NCBI RefSeq assembly: GCF_000024545.1
Contig: NC_013947.1
Span: forward strand, 5,208,001-5,272,000
DNA: 64,000 nucleotides
Origin: Stackebrandtia nassauensis DSM 44728
GTDB taxonomy: Bacteria; Actinomycetota; Actinomycetes; Mycobacteriales; Micromonosporaceae
Direction of reading: 5' to 3'
Shown here: piece by piece, positions 16,772 through 25,786 of the stretch
How the letters are laid out: the number at the start of each line of letters is the position of its first letter
Numbering within the stretch: position 1 is the first letter of the stretch
Position numbers and translations under genes: made by a program
The notes under the pieces: model-generated
What the model was told of the DNA's origin: nothing
Databases searched by the model: none
What the model saw: only the letters and a program-made list of their open reading frames with translations

Positions 16772-18070
16772 GTGAGAGAGGCACTGACCAACCTGACCAT
16801 CCGGGGCAAGAGCCTGATGTCCGTCGGACTGGCCCTGATCGTGCTGTCGATCCTGCTGGGTGAGAAGGACCTGCTGCGGGTGGCGGTGCTGGTGGCGTTG
16901 CTGCCGTTCGCCTCGGCGTTCGTGCTGTCGCGCACCCGGTACAACATCGTGGCGCACCGCAGTCTGCAACCGCCGCGGATCGCGGCCGGGCAGCAGGCGC
17001 GGGTGACGCTGCGGCTGCGCAACCTGTCGCGCATCCCCACCGGCTCGATGATGCTGGAGGACAACCTCCCCTACGCGCTGGGCTCGCGGCCCCGGCTGGT
17101 GCTGGAGCGGCTGTTGGGCGGCGGCGGCAGCAAGGTCTCGTACTCGGTGGGCTCGGACTTTAGGGGCCGCTACGAGATCGGGCCGCTGACGGTGCGGCTG
17201 ACCGACCCGTTCGGGCTGGTCGAGGTGACCCGCACCTACCTGGTCAGCGACCATCTGACCGTCACCCCGCCGATCCTGCCGCTGCCGCCGGTGCGGCTGC
17301 CGGGCGAGTTCTCCGGACGCGGCGAGACCCGGGCCCGCGCGGTGGCGGTGCACGGCGAGGACGACGCGGCCACCCGCGAGTACCGGCACGGCGACGACCT
17401 GCGCCGGGTGCACTGGCCGTCCACCGCCCACAGTGGCGAGTTGATGGTGCGGCGCGAGGAACAGCCCTGGGACAGCCGGGCCACGGTCCTGTTGGACGTC
17501 CGCGCCGCCGGGCACCGCGGCGAGGGACCGACCTCCTCCTTCGAATGGGGAGTGTCGGCGGCGGCCAGCATCGTCAACCACCTGCGGCGCGGCGGATACC
17601 AGCTGCGACTGGTCACCGAGGACATCGAGGTCGAACCCGACCCCACCAGCGACGGCTCCCTCATGGACTATCTGGCCGGGGTGCAGCCGCATCGGCAGGG
17701 CTCGGTGGCCAAACTGCTGGAACGGGCAGGGCAGGGCGACACCGGCGGTCTGCTCATCGCCGCGATCGGTTCACTGTCGACACAGGAGGCCGAACGGCTG
17801 GCCGGGCTGCACTCCAGCGCGGGCAACCGGGTGGCGCTGCTCATCGACTCCATGTCCTGGCTGAGCCTCACCGGACACGCCCGCGCCGAGGCCGAGAAGG
17901 CGTACCAGCTGACCACGGCGACCCTGATGCGCGGCGGCTGGCGGGTGGTCCCGATCCGCAACGGCGACAACCTCGCCGTGCGCTGGCGTGACCTGTCGCG
18001 CGGACGGCACGGCTTCGCGCACCGCGCGGCCATGGCCGAGACCGTCGCCCCCCAGGGAGGACCCCGATGA
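16772..18070 (+). CDS. DUF58 domain protein
   Basis: 432 residues, GTG start 6 bp after the MoxR stop. Two membrane helices occupy residues about 10-55; the rest is cytoplasmic or surface-exposed. The DUF58 signature is clear: REYRHGDDLRRVHWPSTA (about residue 205), followed by GELMVRREEQ. The downstream part resembles a von Willebrand A-like fold, typical of DUF58 proteins that work with MoxR ATPases. Its stop overlaps the ATG of the transglutaminase gene (ATGA). The biological role of this module is not settled; cell-envelope assembly or stress is the usual suggestion. Confidence 0.92.
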   Translation: MREALTNLTIRGKSLMSVGLALIVLSILLGEKDLLRVAVLVALLPFASAFVLSRTRYNIVAHRSLQPPRIAAGQQARVTLRLRNLSRIPTGSMMLEDNLPYALGSRPRLVLERLLGGGGSKVSYSVGSDFRGRYEIGPLTVRLTDPFGLVEVTRTYLVSDHLTVTPPILPLPPVRLPGEFSGRGETRARAVAVHGEDDAATREYRHGDDLRRVHWPSTAHSGELMVRREEQPWDSRATVLLDVRAAGHRGEGPTSSFEWGVSAAASIVNHLRRGGYQLRLVTEDIEVEPDPTSDGSLMDYLAGVQPHRQGSVAKLLERAGQGDTGGLLIAAIGSLSTQEAERLAGLHSSAGNRVALLIDSMSWLSLTGHARAEAEKAYQLTTATLMRGGWRVVPIRNGDNLAVRWRDLSRGRHGFAHRAAMAETVAPQGGPR

Positions 18071-20451
18071 AGCAACAACGCATGACCAGTCTGGTCGCCG
18101 GGGTGGCGCTGCTGTTGGGCTGCGCGCCGCTGACCGTCATCTACCGGGGCCTGTTCGACTGGATGATCCCGGTCGCGTTCACCACCGCGCTGATCATCGG
18201 CGCCTCGGTCGGGGCGCGGGCGCTGCGCTGGAACGCGGTGTTGCAGACCCTGGCGATGTTCGCGGCGCTGCTGCTGTCGTGCACGTGGCAGTACTCCAAC
18301 GGCGGCGCGCTGTTGGGACTGCTGCCGGGACCGGGCACCTTCAAGAACTTCGGCGTCCTGATGGGACAGGCCGGGGAGGACATCCAAAAACAGCTGATCC
18401 CGGTGGAGAGCACCCAGGCGCTGGTGTTCCTGCTCGTCGTCGGGATCGGCGCGCTGGCCATCCTCACCGAGGTCTTCGTGTCGGTCATGCGGATCCCGGC
18501 GCTGGTCGGGATTCCGCTGCTGTTGCTGTACCTGATCCCGATGCCGCTGCTGAAGCAGGAGATCCCGTGGCTGCTGTTCGTCCCCGGCGCGCTGGGTTTC
18601 CTGTGGCTGTTGATGACCGACAACATCGACCGGGTGCGCCGCTACGGCCGCCGCTTCAGCGGTGACGGCCGCGGCATCGACCGCTGGGAACCGTCCCCAT
18701 TGGCCGGAACCGGACGCTGGCTGGCCGGACTGGTCGTGCTGGCGGCACTGGTGCTGCCGCTGATGGTGCCGGGCGTCAACTCCAACCTGCTGGCCGGGAT
18801 CGGCACCGGCGGCGGCCCCGGCATCGGCGGTGACGGCAGCACGCTGGCCCCGTGGGCGAACCTCGAGGGCTCGCTGAACAAGACCAGCGGCGCGGTCGTC
18901 GGTTATGTCAAGACCAACCAGAAGTCCGACACCGGATACCTGAAGATGTACGCGCTCAGCGAGCTGACCGAGGACGGCTTCAGCGACAAGGTGAGCCCCA
19001 GTTCGCTGTCGTACCCGGCCGAGGAGGGGCTGCGCACCGACCACACCGAGGAGGTCGAGTCGGACGAGTACCGCGCCGAGGTTCGGCTCACCGGCCTGGA
19101 CAACAACGCGCTGCCCATGTTCAGCTACGCCACCAATGTGGACCTGGACCGTGACGTCTCCGACGAGTGGGACTTCGACCCGGTCTCGGACACCGTGACG
19201 TCCAAGGACGCCACGTCCAAGGGCATGAGCTACGCCTTCGACTACACCCGGTACCAGTACACCGACAAGGCGCTGCGCACCGCGCCGGACGTGTCGGAGA
19301 ACTCCGAGGCCTACCGGCTCAACACCGACCGCCCGGCGATCAAGTCGGTCAAGAAGCTGACCAAGGAACGCATCGCGGGCAAGGAGACCCAGTTCGACAA
19401 GGTGCGGTCGATCTTCAGCTACTTCTCCTCGAAGAACGGCTTCAAGTACGAGCTGCAGACCAAGGCCGACAACTCGGCCAGCGACATCGAGAACTTCCTG
19501 AAATACCGCGAGGGGTACTGCCAGCAGTACGCCGCCGCCATGGGCTGGATGGTGCGCGAGGCCGGGATCCCGGCCCGGGTCGCGCTCGGCATCACGCCGG
19601 GTGCCAAGACCAGCAAGGGATACGAGCTCAACACCGACAACTTCCACGCCTGGGTCGAGGTCTACTACGAGGGCTTCGGCTGGGTCCCCTACGACCCCAC
19701 CCCCGCCAGCGGCGTCGCCGGTTCCCAGGACAGCGACTGGGCTCCCGACCCCAACAAGCCGGACGAGTCCGACTCCGGCGACGAGGGGAACAACAACGAG
19801 AACGGTGGCGACAACGAGCAGGGCGGCAACAACGAGCAGAACCCCAACCAGCGTCCCGACGGCTCCGGCAACACCTACAAGCCGCCACCACTGGCGGCCA
19901 GGCTCCCGGCGCCGACATGGCCGTACTGGCTGGCCGGTGCCGCGCTTGCGAGCCTGGCGGTGATCACGCCGGGCGTGGTGCGCTCGCTGCGCCGCAACCG
20001 ACGACTGTCCCTACCGGATTCACGGCCGGAGGCCGCCGCCGAGTCGGCCTGGCGGGAACTGTGCGATTCGCTGACGGACCTGCGGATCCGCTTCGACGAA
20101 TCCGAGACCGCCCGGTCGCTGGCCAACCGGCTCATCGGCGAGTACCAGCTCGACGGGGCCGCCGCCGCGGGCCTGCGGCACCTGGCCGCGGCACAGGAGC
20201 ACTCCCGTTACGCGCCAGCGCCCCCCACGGGCCTGACGCTGCGCAAGGCGGTGCGGGCGGCCCGGTTCGGCCTCGCGGCCCGGCAGTCCCGGTTCGCGCA
20301 GCTGCGGGCCGACCTGGCCCCGGCCTCGCTGTTGTCGAGCTGGGCCTGGGGACTGCGCGACGCGAGTTCGTCGGTCGGCAACGCCCGCACCCGTGGTGCC
20401 CGGGCGCTGGGCCGACTGATACCCCGACGACGATCCACAGTGACCCGTTAG
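18067..20451 (+). CDS. Membrane transglutaminase-like protein (TgpA/DUF3488 type)
   Basis: 794 residues. About five or six helices fill residues 1-245, then comes an extracytoplasmic region with a transglutaminase-like core: Cys in GYCQQYAAAMGWM (about residue 483), His in NFHAWVEVYYEGFGW (about 525) and Asp in YDPTP (about 541). The complete triad suggests an active thiol enzyme. A low-complexity acidic Asn/Gly/Glu stretch (about 560-610) leads to a last helix (WPYWLAGAALASLAVI) and a cytoplasmic DUF4129-like tail of about 130 residues. Third gene of the MoxR operon, overlapping DUF58 by 4 bp and ending in a strong terminator. Bacterial relatives are linked to the cell envelope; the substrate is unknown. 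Confidence 0.92.
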   Translation: MKQQRMTSLVAGVALLLGCAPLTVIYRGLFDWMIPVAFTTALIIGASVGARALRWNAVLQTLAMFAALLLSCTWQYSNGGALLGLLPGPGTFKNFGVLMGQAGEDIQKQLIPVESTQALVFLLVVGIGALAILTEVFVSVMRIPALVGIPLLLLYLIPMPLLKQEIPWLLFVPGALGFLWLLMTDNIDRVRRYGRRFSGDGRGIDRWEPSPLAGTGRWLAGLVVLAALVLPLMVPGVNSNLLAGIGTGGGPGIGGDGSTLAPWANLEGSLNKTSGAVVGYVKTNQKSDTGYLKMYALSELTEDGFSDKVSPSSLSYPAEEGLRTDHTEEVESDEYRAEVRLTGLDNNALPMFSYATNVDLDRDVSDEWDFDPVSDTVTSKDATSKGMSYAFDYTRYQYTDKALRTAPDVSENSEAYRLNTDRPAIKSVKKLTKERIAGKETQFDKVRSIFSYFSSKNGFKYELQTKADNSASDIENFLKYREGYCQQYAAAMGWMVREAGIPARVALGITPGAKTSKGYELNTDNFHAWVEVYYEGFGWVPYDPTPASGVAGSQDSDWAPDPNKPDESDSGDEGNNNENGGDNEQGGNNEQNPNQRPDGSGNTYKPPPLAARLPAPTWPYWLAGAALASLAVITPGVVRSLRRNRRLSLPDSRPEAAAESAWRELCDSLTDLRIRFDESETARSLANRLIGEYQLDGAAAAGLRHLAAAQEHSRYAPAPPTGLTLRKAVRAARFGLAARQSRFAQLRADLAPASLLSSWAWGLRDASSSVGNARTRGARALGRLIPRRRSTVTR

Positions 20452-20459
20452 CCTCACCC

Positions 20460-20487
20460 GGCCCCCGCGAAGAGATTCGCGGGGGCC
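20460..20487 (+). terminator. Terminator of the MoxR-DUF58-transglutaminase operon
   Basis: A perfect 12-bp stem GGCCCCCGCGAA / TTCGCGGGGGCC (20460-20471, 20476-20487) with a GAGA tetraloop, 8 bp after the stop, followed by GATATTTC. Confidence 0.82.
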
Positions 20488-20490
20488 GAT

Positions 20491-20534
20491 ATTTCACTGA
20501 ATAGACGATTTTAAACCTGTTTATTCGCTGAAAT
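20491..20534. promoter_or_regulatory. AT-rich dyad, candidate operator
   Basis: Inverted repeat ATTTCACTGAATA (20491-20503) and TATTCGCTGAAAT (20522-20534), 11 of 13 matching, with an 18-bp AT-rich spacer. It lies in the 281-bp gap ahead of the permease operon and is the most AT-rich stretch nearby. The rest of the gap shows no gene. Confidence 0.5.
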
Positions 20535-20732
20535 CCGCCCGCCGGAAAACGAGTCCTGCGTCACACGCTGGGCAATTACCGTCGGCCTGACCGAACGGCT
20601 GATTACCCGCCACCGGATCCTCACTTGTGGTTAATGGCTATATTCGCCGGGACCGGCCGCACGTTAACCGGCTGCTCACCTCGGCATGTACCACGGCCCC
20701 GCATCACTTCGGACGTATGGGAAGGACCATAG

Positions 20733-22220
20733 GTGTCCACTACAGACGGCATCGAGAGGTTCGGCTATCGGCAGGAACTGAGACGAACGGTCGGATTCGC
20801 CGATCTCGTCTTCTACGGGCTGATCTTCATGGTGCCGATCGCGCCGTTCGGCATCTTCGGCACCGCGTTCCAGATCTCGCACGGCATGGTGGCGCTGGCC
20901 TACCTCGTCGCGCTGATCGCGCTGATGTTCACCGCCTGGTCCTACGCGCGGATGTCGGCCGAGTTCCCCATGACCGGCGGCGTCTACAACTACGCCGGAC
21001 GCGGCATCAGCGCCCCGGTGGGCTTCCTGTCCGGCTGGATGATCCTGCTGGACTACCTGCTGCTGCCGATCCTGCTGTACATCATCGCCGCCATCGCGAT
21101 GGCCAGCATCGTCCCCGCGGTTCCCGTGTGGATCTGGCTGCTGGTGTTCATCGCCGTCAACACCGTCATCAACGCCACCGGCATGAAGATGACCATCGGC
21201 GTGATCCGGCTGTTCATCGTCGGCGAGATGCTGGTGCTGGCGCTGTTCCTCGTCTTGGGCGTCAGCGCCGTCCTCAGCGGCAAGGCCGAGTTCTCCTTCG
21301 ACCCGATATTCAACCCCGGCGAGTTCAGTTTCGGACTGGTCCTGGGAGCCGCCTCGATCACGGTGCTGTCCTTCCTCGGCTTCGACGGCATCGCCCTTCT
21401 GGCGGAGGAGAACCGTGGCAGGGCCAAGCAACTGGGCCGGGCCATGGCGCTGGCACTCATGCTCGCGGGCCTGCTGTTCATCGCCCAGACCTGGGTGGCG
21501 GCACTGCTGGTGCCCGACCCCGAAGCGCTCATCAACGCCGACCCGTCGGTGCGGCCCGCCGACCAGCAGCTGCTGGACAACGCGTTCTACAACTCCGCCG
21601 AGGTCGCCGGCGGCTCGTTCCTGTTCACGACCTGCGCCCTGGCCACCGCGCTGGCCTGGGGCATCGCCGACACCATGGTCGCCCAGGTCGCCAGCTCCCG
21701 GCTCATCTACGCGATGGCCCGCGACCGGCAGCTGCCCCGGTTCCTGTCCAAGGTCTCGGTACGGTTCGCCGTGCCCACCAACGCGATCTACCTGGCCGCC
21801 GCCCTGTCGCTGGTGGTCGGCATGACCGTCTTCGAGTTCGCCGGCGCCGGACCGGGCATCTTCAAACTCCTGGGCATCACCGCCACCGGCAACTCGGTCG
21901 GCTTCCTCACCTCGATCATCAACTTCGGGGCCATCTGCTCCTTCCTGGCGCTGCACGTGGCCGTCATCTGGCACTTCGTGTTCAAGAAGCGCTCCCGCAG
22001 ACTGTTCAGCGACCTGGTGATCCCACTGTGCGGACTCGGCGTGCTGGGATCGGTGGCCTACTTCAACAGCGCCCCCGCGCAGTTCACCGGCCTGGTGTGG
22101 TTGGGGATAGGGTTGATCATCTTGATCGGCCTTTACGTGGCGGGACGCAAACCCACCCTGACGCGCACCCTCGATGAGCAGGGCGACTCGTTTCACGCCG
22201 CGCCGAAACGGCACGCGTGA
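20733..22220 (+). CDS. APC-family amino acid permease
   Basis: 495 residues with about 12 membrane helices, beginning with the conserved helix 1 region FADLVFYGLIFMVPIAPFGI and the APC motif EFPMTGGVYNYAGR (about residue 76). A second typical stretch, SFLGFDGIALLAEENRGRAKQLGRA, here cited as GFDGIALLAEE (about 215), matches helix 6 and the loop of APC transporters. It should import amino acids, amines or related compounds by proton coupling. GTG start with GGAAGGACC upstream. It is the first gene of a probable operon with a GPP34 protein and an acetamidase/formamidase, so the imported substrate may be an amide or amine related to that enzyme. Confidence 0.9.
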   Translation: MSTTDGIERFGYRQELRRTVGFADLVFYGLIFMVPIAPFGIFGTAFQISHGMVALAYLVALIALMFTAWSYARMSAEFPMTGGVYNYAGRGISAPVGFLSGWMILLDYLLLPILLYIIAAIAMASIVPAVPVWIWLLVFIAVNTVINATGMKMTIGVIRLFIVGEMLVLALFLVLGVSAVLSGKAEFSFDPIFNPGEFSFGLVLGAASITVLSFLGFDGIALLAEENRGRAKQLGRAMALALMLAGLLFIAQTWVAALLVPDPEALINADPSVRPADQQLLDNAFYNSAEVAGGSFLFTTCALATALAWGIADTMVAQVASSRLIYAMARDRQLPRFLSKVSVRFAVPTNAIYLAAALSLVVGMTVFEFAGAGPGIFKLLGITATGNSVGFLTSIINFGAICSFLALHVAVIWHFVFKKRSRRLFSDLVIPLCGLGVLGSVAYFNSAPAQFTGLVWLGIGLIILIGLYVAGRKPTLTRTLDEQGDSFHAAPKRHA

Positions 22221-22246
22221 TTCATCCCTATCCGTAGGAAAAACCT

Positions 22247-22903
22247 GTGAATGACCGTCTCCCGGTTCGCGATGAGCTGTACCTGTTGGCACACAACGAA
22301 TCTGGTAAACCGCTCATCGCGATGCCACTGCTGGGTCTCGGCCTGGCCGCCGCGCTGCTCATCGAGCTGACCATGTCCCGTCACGTCGACGTCGACTTCG
22401 ACAAGGTCGTGACGAGGCCGCAGCCCGCCAACTTCTCGCAACGCTCCCTGTCCAGCATCGCCAACAACGCACTGTCCGAACTGTACCGTTCCCGCAACCG
22501 GCCGCCGAGCCCGGTCAACGTCCTCTTGGTGTGGAGCGAGGACATCTACGAACGTGTGCGCGGCGAACTGCTGGCCGCCAACCTGGTCTCCCCCATCACC
22601 GTCCGCCGCTTCGGCCTGCTGTCGGGCACCGAGTACCGCTCCGACGAGGCCGCCATCGTGCGCTCCCGCACGGCGCTGCGCCGCGTCGTCATGTCCGAGG
22701 CCAGCCCCTCGGCCGAGGACGCCGCACTGTGCGGGCTGCTCGTCGACCTGCAACTGGAGCGCAGCCTGCACCTCAACGTCAACGCCGGTTGGCTGCGGCA
22801 GATGCTCAAGTCCATCGGCGCCCGCCAGCCGATCCCGATCCGGCGGATCGTCGACGCGCTCACCGAGGCGGTGCGGTACAAATCCACACACGGCACCATC
22901 TGA
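22247..22903 (+). CDS. GPP34 (GOLPH3/Vps74-like) family protein
   Basis: 218 residues, GTG start behind TAGGAA. The N-terminus LPVRDELYLLAHNESGKP and the following PLLGLGLAAALLIELTM are the hallmarks of the GPP34 family, related to eukaryotic GOLPH3, which binds phosphatidylinositol 4-phosphate on Golgi membranes. Bacterial members are common in actinobacteria and their job is unknown. The LNVNAGWLRQML and IPIRRIVDALTEAVRY segments complete the helical domain. No signal peptide; it is probably peripheral on the membrane. It sits 26 bp after the permease and 19 bp before the amidase, so all three are likely expressed together. Confidence 0.85.
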   Translation: MNDRLPVRDELYLLAHNESGKPLIAMPLLGLGLAAALLIELTMSRHVDVDFDKVVTRPQPANFSQRSLSSIANNALSELYRSRNRPPSPVNVLLVWSEDIYERVRGELLAANLVSPITVRRFGLLSGTEYRSDEAAIVRSRTALRRVVMSEASPSAEDAALCGLLVDLQLERSLHLNVNAGWLRQMLKSIGARQPIPIRRIVDALTEAVRYKSTHGTI

Positions 22904-22922
22904 ACTCCAGGGAAGGGAAACC

Positions 22923-23942
22923 ATGGGAATCGAACCGGTCGACATCGACCCCAAGCCCGAGCAGCTCACCTACACCTTCGGCGGCGGCCAACCGCTGGCC
23001 CGGGTCAAGCCCGGCGTCCCGCTGCGGCTGTACACCGAGGACTGCTTCGGCGGCCGGATCCGCACCCCCGACGACCTTCCCTCCAAAGTGGTCAACTTCC
23101 CGTACGTCAACCCGGTCACCGGCCCCTTCTACGTCGAGGGCGCCGAACCCGGCGACACCCTGGCCCTCCACTTCGCGTCCATCACCCCGGCCCGCGACTG
23201 GGCCTCCGCCGCCACCCTGCCCCACTTCGGCGCGCTCACCAGCACCAGCCACACCGCCACCCTCCAGGACCCGCTCCCCGAACGCGTCTGGATCTACGAC
23301 GTGAACCGCGAAGCGGGCACGGTCACCTACCGCGCGGCCAACAGCGACTTCACCGTCGACCTCCCCCTCGACCCGATGCACGGCACCGTCGGCGTGGCCC
23401 CGGCCCACGGCGAGGTCCGCAGCACCATCGTCCCCGACGCCCACGGCGGCAACATGGACAGCCCACTCCTGCGCGCCGGGGTCACGGTCTACCTCGGCGT
23501 CAACGTGGACGGCGCCATGTTCGCCATCGGCGACGGCCACTGCCGCCAGGGCGCGGGCGAACTGACCGGCACCGCGGTCGAGGCGGCCATGCGCACCGTC
23601 GTCATCCCCGAGGTCATCAAGGGCCACGCCACCCCCTGGCCCCGCTTCGAATCCGACACCGCACTGATGTCCACGGGCTCCACCCGCCCCCTGGAGGACG
23701 CGTTCCGCATCAGCCAACACGACCTGGTCGGCTGGGTCGGCGCCCTCACCGACCTGGACACGATGGACGCCTACCAGCTCCTCAGCCAAGCGGGCCAAGC
23801 CCCGGTCGCCAACGTCTGCGACCCCAACTACACGATGGTGGCCGCCGTCGACAAGCGCTACCTCCCCAAGGCCACGGCCTACGAGGGCGTACACGCCCAC
23901 CTACGCGACACAGCCCGCACCGCTGGCTTGACCAGCGACTGA
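22923..23942 (+). CDS. Acetamidase/formamidase family hydrolase
   Basis: 339 residues, ATG behind GGGAAACC. The FmdA/AmdA family hydrolyses short amides such as formamide or acetamide to the acid and ammonia. Characteristic segments are NPVTGPFYVEGAEPGDTL (about residue 62), PMHGTVGVAP (about 154), HGGNMDSPLLRAGVTVYL (about 177) and GDGHCRQGAGELTGTA (about 202), the last containing metal-site and Glu residues conserved in the family. It ends with the CDPNYTMVAAVDKRYLP element. Last gene of the permease-GPP34-amidase unit. The substrate may be an amino-acid-derived amide given the permease, but this is inference. Confidence 0.9.
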   Translation: MGIEPVDIDPKPEQLTYTFGGGQPLARVKPGVPLRLYTEDCFGGRIRTPDDLPSKVVNFPYVNPVTGPFYVEGAEPGDTLALHFASITPARDWASAATLPHFGALTSTSHTATLQDPLPERVWIYDVNREAGTVTYRAANSDFTVDLPLDPMHGTVGVAPAHGEVRSTIVPDAHGGNMDSPLLRAGVTVYLGVNVDGAMFAIGDGHCRQGAGELTGTAVEAAMRTVVIPEVIKGHATPWPRFESDTALMSTGSTRPLEDAFRISQHDLVGWVGALTDLDTMDAYQLLSQAGQAPVANVCDPNYTMVAAVDKRYLPKATAYEGVHAHLRDTARTAGLTSD

Positions 23943-23970
23943 CGACCGCCTGACTTGGGCGCAGGTTTTT

Positions 23971-23994
23971 GCCGCCGGACATCCGTCCGGCGGC
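23971..23994. terminator. Hairpin between convergent genes
   Basis: A perfect 10-bp stem GCCGCCGGAC / GTCCGGCGGC (23971-23980, 23985-23994) with loop ATCC. Five Ts precede it on the plus strand, which gives no U-tract for either direction, but the position between convergent genes fits. Confidence 0.65.
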
Positions 23995-24021
23995 ATTGGT
24001 GTTGCTCGGCTCGTTGGCCGG

Positions 24022-24426
24022 TTACTGCCAGCCGTTGTCGCGGCGGCGCCGCCAGCGCTCTTCGAGGCGGTCGCCCCAGGAGCTGCCGCCGCCGGGGTGA
24101 CGTTTGGTGGGTTTGCCGGTGCGGCGACGGGCCTTGCCGCCCACGGCCGACAGTTCGCCCGAGCCCTTGCGCTGGATGTGCAGGGCGACCAGGATTCCCA
24201 CGAAGGCCACCACCGCGCCGACCGCACCGATCCACAGGGAGTTGTTCATGACTCCCAGCACCATCACGATCAACCCCACGACGGAGATGAGCCCACCAAT
24301 AATCATGCGGCGACGGCCGCGATGGCGTGGATCGTGCGCTCGCACAGCCGAAGCGAACTTAGGATCGTCGGCGAGCGACCGCTCGATCTCGTCGAACACT
24401 CGTTGTTCATGTTCGGAGAGCGGCAC
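24022..24426 (-). CDS. DUF3040 domain membrane protein
   Basis: 134 residues starting MPLSEHEQRVFDEIERSLADD, the standard DUF3040 opening. Two membrane helices (about residues 40-60 and 63-83) follow a basic HDPRHRGRRR stretch; the tail is Arg/Gly-rich. DUF3040 proteins are small actinobacterial membrane proteins often found next to dinB or cell-division genes; their function is unknown. CAGGAGGAGTGCC sits before the ATG. It follows dinB on the same strand by 105 bp, with a dyad in between, so it probably has its own promoter. Confidence 0.88.
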   Translation of the reverse strand: MPLSEHEQRVFDEIERSLADDPKFASAVRAHDPRHRGRRRMIIGGLISVVGLIVMVLGVMNNSLWIGAVGAVVAFVGILVALHIQRKGSGELSAVGGKARRRTGKPTKRHPGGGSSWGDRLEERWRRRRDNGWQ

Positions 24427-24508
24427 GGCACTCCTCCTGCGGTCTACAGCGGTTGCGGTTTGACAACCGGTCTTCAGGTTTCCAAGTCTACGGTCAGATT
24501 GACGCGTC

Positions 24509-24528
24509 CGGAACCCGGTTCGGTTCCG
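24509..24528 (-). terminator. Short dyad after dinB
   Basis: CGGAACC (24509-24515) and GGTTCCG (24522-24528) with a 6-bp spacer, 4 bp beyond the dinB stop. It could be a weak terminator or a protein site for the following DUF3040 gene. Confidence 0.35.
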
Positions 24529-24531
24529 AAT

Positions 24532-25764
24532 TTAGCGGTCTTTGACCTCTTCCTCCAACAAACTAGCCGGTCGGACGATACGGGAACCATATCGGTCGCT
24601 CAGGGTGTCGATGGCGCGTTCCACATCACGCCACCCGTGCTCGGGAGAGTCGAGGGTGGGCTGCCAGCCACGGCCGCCGGAATCGGCCAGGCCCTCCAGC
24701 CGGACGCCGATGAGGCGGACCGGGCGGGTGACGTTGGCGGTGACGAGTTCGGCGGCCACCGTGTACACCTCTTTGGCCAGGTCGGTGGGTTCGATGAGGG
24801 TCCGGGAGCGGGACAGGGTGGTGAAGTCGGAGTAGCGGATCTTGACCGCGACGGTGCGGCCGGTGACGGCGGCCTTGCGGGCCCGGGCCGCGACCTGGCG
24901 GCTCAGCCGCAGCACGGTCTTGCGCAGTTCGTCGGCGTCGGCCACGTCCGCGTCGAAGGTCACCTCGGCGCTGACCGACTTGTCCACTCTGGTGGTTTCG
25001 ACCGAGCGGGGGTCGAGGCCGTTGGCGAGGGCGTACAGGTGGGCCGACGACGCCTTGCCGACCGCCGACTCCAGTTGCCGTTGGGTGGCGTGGGCGATGT
25101 CTGCCACCGTCTCCAGGCCGAGCCGCCGCAGGACCGCGGCGGTCTTCTCCCCCACGCCCCACAGCGCGGTGATCGGCAGCGGGTGCAGGAAGCCGAGGAT
25201 CCTGTCGCGCGGCACCACCGCCAGGCCGTCGGGTTTGGCCTGAGTGGAGGCCAGTTTGGCGATGAACTTGGTGGCCGCGACGCCGACGGTGCAGGTGATG
25301 CCGTGTTCGGCGTGGACCCGGGTCCGGATCTCGGCGGCGATGGCGCGGGCCGAACCGAACAGCCGGGCCGAGCCGCCGACGTCCAGGAACGCCTCGTCGA
25401 CCGACAGTTTCTCCACCAGCGGCGTGTACTCGGCGAAGATCGCCATGACGGACTTGGACACCCGGGAGTACTCGCGGCCGTCGGGGTGCAGGAACACCGC
25501 GTGCGGGCAGCGTTTGCGGGCCACGGCCATGGGCATGGCGCTGTTGACGCCGTAGGGCCGGGCCTCGTAGCTGGCCGCCGAGACCACGCCGCGCGGCCCC
25601 AGGCCGCCCACGACGACGGGTTTGCCGCGCAGTGCGGGACGGCGCGCGATCTCCACCGAGGCGAAGAACGCGTCCATGTCGACGTGCAGGATGGGGCAGC
25701 CGGTGTCGTCGAGGTCGGGCCCGAAGGAGTCCGAGGTAGCTGCCGAAGGCGTCGTGCGTCCCAC
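24532..25764 (-). CDS. dinB: DNA polymerase IV (Y-family)
   Basis: 410 residues. The translesion polymerase motifs are in place: HVDMDAFFASVE (residues 27-38, catalytic Asp residues and steric-gate aromatic), VVSAASYEARPYGV (about 60), KLSVDEAFLDV (about 118, catalytic Asp-Glu) and the thumb and little-finger domains (LWGVGEKTAAVLRRLG, then TVAVKIRYSDF). It extends past damaged bases and misaligned termini in the cytoplasm. It lies 22 bp downstream of the phosphodiesterase gene on the same strand and probably shares its transcript; I see no clear LexA box directly upstream. The C-terminus lacks an obvious beta-clamp QL-x-L-F peptide; it ends SLLEEEVKDR. Confidence 0.95.
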   Translation of the reverse strand: MGRTTPSAATSDSFGPDLDDTGCPILHVDMDAFFASVEIARRPALRGKPVVVGGLGPRGVVSAASYEARPYGVNSAMPMAVARKRCPHAVFLHPDGREYSRVSKSVMAIFAEYTPLVEKLSVDEAFLDVGGSARLFGSARAIAAEIRTRVHAEHGITCTVGVAATKFIAKLASTQAKPDGLAVVPRDRILGFLHPLPITALWGVGEKTAAVLRRLGLETVADIAHATQRQLESAVGKASSAHLYALANGLDPRSVETTRVDKSVSAEVTFDADVADADELRKTVLRLSRQVAARARKAAVTGRTVAVKIRYSDFTTLSRSRTLIEPTDLAKEVYTVAAELVTANVTRPVRLIGVRLEGLADSGGRGWQPTLDSPEHGWRDVERAIDTLSDRYGSRIVRPASLLEEEVKDR

Positions 25765-25786
25765 GGGTCCGCAGCGTACTCGCCGG

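Noticed and set aside
20676-22292. 538-aa minus-strand ORF opposite the APC permease
   Set aside because: Mostly charged low-complexity residues, no domain; the permease is the real gene.
25765-25786. LexA-type SOS box before dinB
   Set aside because: The 22-bp gap contains no GAAC...GTTC-like palindrome; dinB seems to be read from the upstream phosphodiesterase gene.
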